Notes under the pieces: model-generated
What the model was told of the DNA's origin: nothing
Databases searched by the model: none
What the model saw: only the letters and a program-made list of their open reading frames with translations
Translations under genes and position numbers: made by a program
Shown here: positions 8,314-9,462 of the stretch, piece after piece
How positions within the stretch are numbered: the first letter of the stretch is position 1
How the letters are laid out: each line of letters begins with the position of its first letter
Source of the DNA: CAYNWK01 sp964400875
Lineage (GTDB): Bacteria > Chloroflexota > Anaerolineae > Anaerolineales > UBA4823
DNA length: 9,462 nt
Direction of reading: 5' to 3'
Assembly (NCBI GenBank): GCA_964400875.1
Contig: CAYNWK010000168.1
Span: 1-9,462, forward strand

Positions 8314-9462
8314 TGATACTCAGTTGATCGTTTCGGGTACACCTCCGTTGCATAGTCTGGCAAGTCAAGAGCTGCAGGCCACCTCCAGGCAAGCGGAAAA
8401 GACTGTCGACGAGCCGCCGCAGTTGCCACGCCCCTCAAGAGAACCGCCCGAGACTCCTTCAGGTATCAGGGATGAGTTCCAAGCCAATCAGCATGAAACG
8501 CATCAGCTGGTTCCAGTTGTCAAAGAGCATGTAGCGCAGCAAGGCGCGCAGGTCATTGAAGAAATCCTGACGGGCCACCAGATGTTGGCGCAGCCGCCGG
8601 TATTGTTCGTCCAACAGTTCCAGCAGGGTATGGAACAGAAAAGCCAGCAAGTTTAAGGTGATCATGAAATTGGCCAGAAACTGCTGGCCATGCCCGAAGT
8701 TGTGCTCGAGGTGATAGCCCTTGGTTTTGAGCACGTTGTTGGTTTCATTCTCGCTTTTCCAACGCGCCCGCCCATCCCGCACGATGGCCACCACGTTGTC
8801 GGCGGTCAGGGGGTGATTGGTGATGAAACTGTTGTGGTACAGCCGTTGACCGTTGTCTTCCCGGGTGATGGTGATTGCACACCAGTTGACCTGCAAAGCC
8901 TGCTCTCCGCGGCGCAAAGGCACCTCATTGGCCCAGCGGTAGTGATGGATTTCGGCATAGCGTCCGTTCCAATGGCGCCTGGCCAGTTGCTCCACCTGCC
9001 CGTTTTTGTCCAGAAAACCGACCTGTTCGTAGAGCGCCACATGCGATTCCGGCTTGCATACCAGGATGAAGTTGAAGCCCGCCTCCAAAAACAACTCACC
9101 AATCGGCTGGCAGGCGTACAAATCATCCCCCAGCAACGTGTACTTGTATCGGGCGTAGCGCCCCGCTTGACGCTGCACCCAGCGCTTGAGGGCGGCCCGC
9201 TCACAAGCTTGCTTCGCGTGCCCATCCTGCGGCGTGATGAACTCCGGCTCCAGCGCCACCACCCGGCTCTCCCCGGCTTTGACGATCACTGGCAGGATCG
9301 CATAGTGGATATACAAGCTCGCTCCACTGGCCAGTTCCCGCTGCGAACAATTCGGACAGTGGATCTGCTGGGACGAGAGTGTGCCTGTTCCGTCACACGA
9401 GATCAACACCTGCCCCCCATAACTGCGAAAGGCTGCCAACTGGCCGCTGGCTGTCAGGGCCT
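8224..9462 (-). mobile_element. Partial insertion sequence (DDE transposase type), boundaries uncertain
   Basis: The transposase and its downstream sequence are taken as one end of an insertion sequence that continues past the right edge. The inner limit is set provisionally at the outermost base of the GCCATTTTTTG arm, because it is the only terminal-repeat-like sequence beyond the transposase stop. The matching end and any target duplication lie outside, so this boundary is a guess. Confidence 0.4.
8459..9462 (-). CDS. DDE transposase of an insertion sequence, N-terminus outside window
   Basis: The enzyme cuts and joins transposon ends by a two-metal DDE mechanism. The frame is open to the right edge: codons above the internal TTG at 9439 read LTASGQ with no stop, so that TTG is not the true start. 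Numbered from it, likely catalytic residues are D16 in ISCDGTGT, D105 or D106 in LGDDLYA, and a glutamate in WKSENETNN (E230 or E232). Other marks are HCPNCSQRE, FITPQDGH, and the tail KTKGYHLEHNFGHG followed by a Leu-rich helix (NLLAFLFHTLLELL). The pattern recalls IS4-like or ISNCY-grouped transposases; the family name is from memory and uncertain. The C-terminus appears complete (stop at 8459-8461) and no frameshift is seen, so this part looks intact and possibly active. Confidence 0.88.
   Translation of the reverse strand, partial: ALTASGQLAAFRSYGGQVLISCDGTGTLSSQQIHCPNCSQRELASGASLYIHYAILPVIVKAGESRVVALEPEFITPQDGHAKQACERAALKRWVQRQAGRYARYKYTLLGDDLYACQPIGELFLEAGFNFILVCKPESHVALYEQVGFLDKNGQVEQLARRHWNGRYAEIHHYRWANEVPLRRGEQALQVNWCAITITREDNGQRLYHNSFITNHPLTADNVVAIVRDGRARWKSENETNNVLKTKGYHLEHNFGHGQQFLANFMITLNLLAFLFHTLLELLDEQYRRLRQHLVARQDFFNDLRALLRYMLFDNWNQLMRFMLIGLELIPDT

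Noticed and set aside
8253..8438. A 61-codon minus-strand frame between transposase and membrane gene
   Set aside because: No Shine-Dalgarno, no recognisable family, and it runs into the inverted repeat; more likely non-coding insertion-sequence flank.
8324..8656. A 110-codon plus-strand frame overlapping the transposase 3' end
   Set aside because: Most of it is antisense to the conserved transposase C-terminus, and the remainder has no family features.

Overview
The window reads as part of a bacterial chromosome. The best fit is the Chloroflexota, class Anaerolineae or close relatives. This is an inference from the style of the Pkn-type kinase (Gly-rich loop GQGGMG, Thr/Pro stalk, WSPDG propeller), from the GyrB sequence and from the moderately high GC content; no rRNA is present to confirm it. 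All five genes lie on the minus strand, so transcription runs from high to low coordinates.

Layout from right to left, in transcription order. At 8459-9462 is a DDE transposase open at the right edge, so its N-terminus is missing. It is followed by a 273-bp gap holding a nested inverted repeat (8204-8313) that may be the end of the insertion sequence. At 7169-8185 is an unrecognised polytopic membrane protein of 338 aa. At 5071-6990 is gyrB, with a probable GTG start behind a strong GGAGG; it ends in a textbook intrinsic terminator made from a perfect 32-bp palindrome. A 391-bp gene-free stretch then carries that terminator, a TATAAT-type promoter element and a long leader. At 2316-4679 is a 787-aa protein of unusual architecture: a basic disordered tail, an Ala-rich segment, two copies of a coiled-coil plus PH/GRAM-like module, and a C-terminal zinc ribbon. 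At 1-2171 is a membrane-anchored Ser/Thr kinase with an extracytoplasmic beta-propeller, cut by the left edge.

Working together: gyrB is a housekeeping gene insulated from what follows by its terminator. The 787-aa gene and the kinase gene are 144 bp apart on the same strand with no visible terminator between them, so they may be co-expressed. A receptor kinase with an outer propeller next to a cytoplasmic scaffold-like protein with a long Ser/Thr-containing basic tail could form a signalling pair. That link rests on gene order only. The 787-aa protein is the best candidate here for something undescribed. The transposase end is the only clear mobile DNA.
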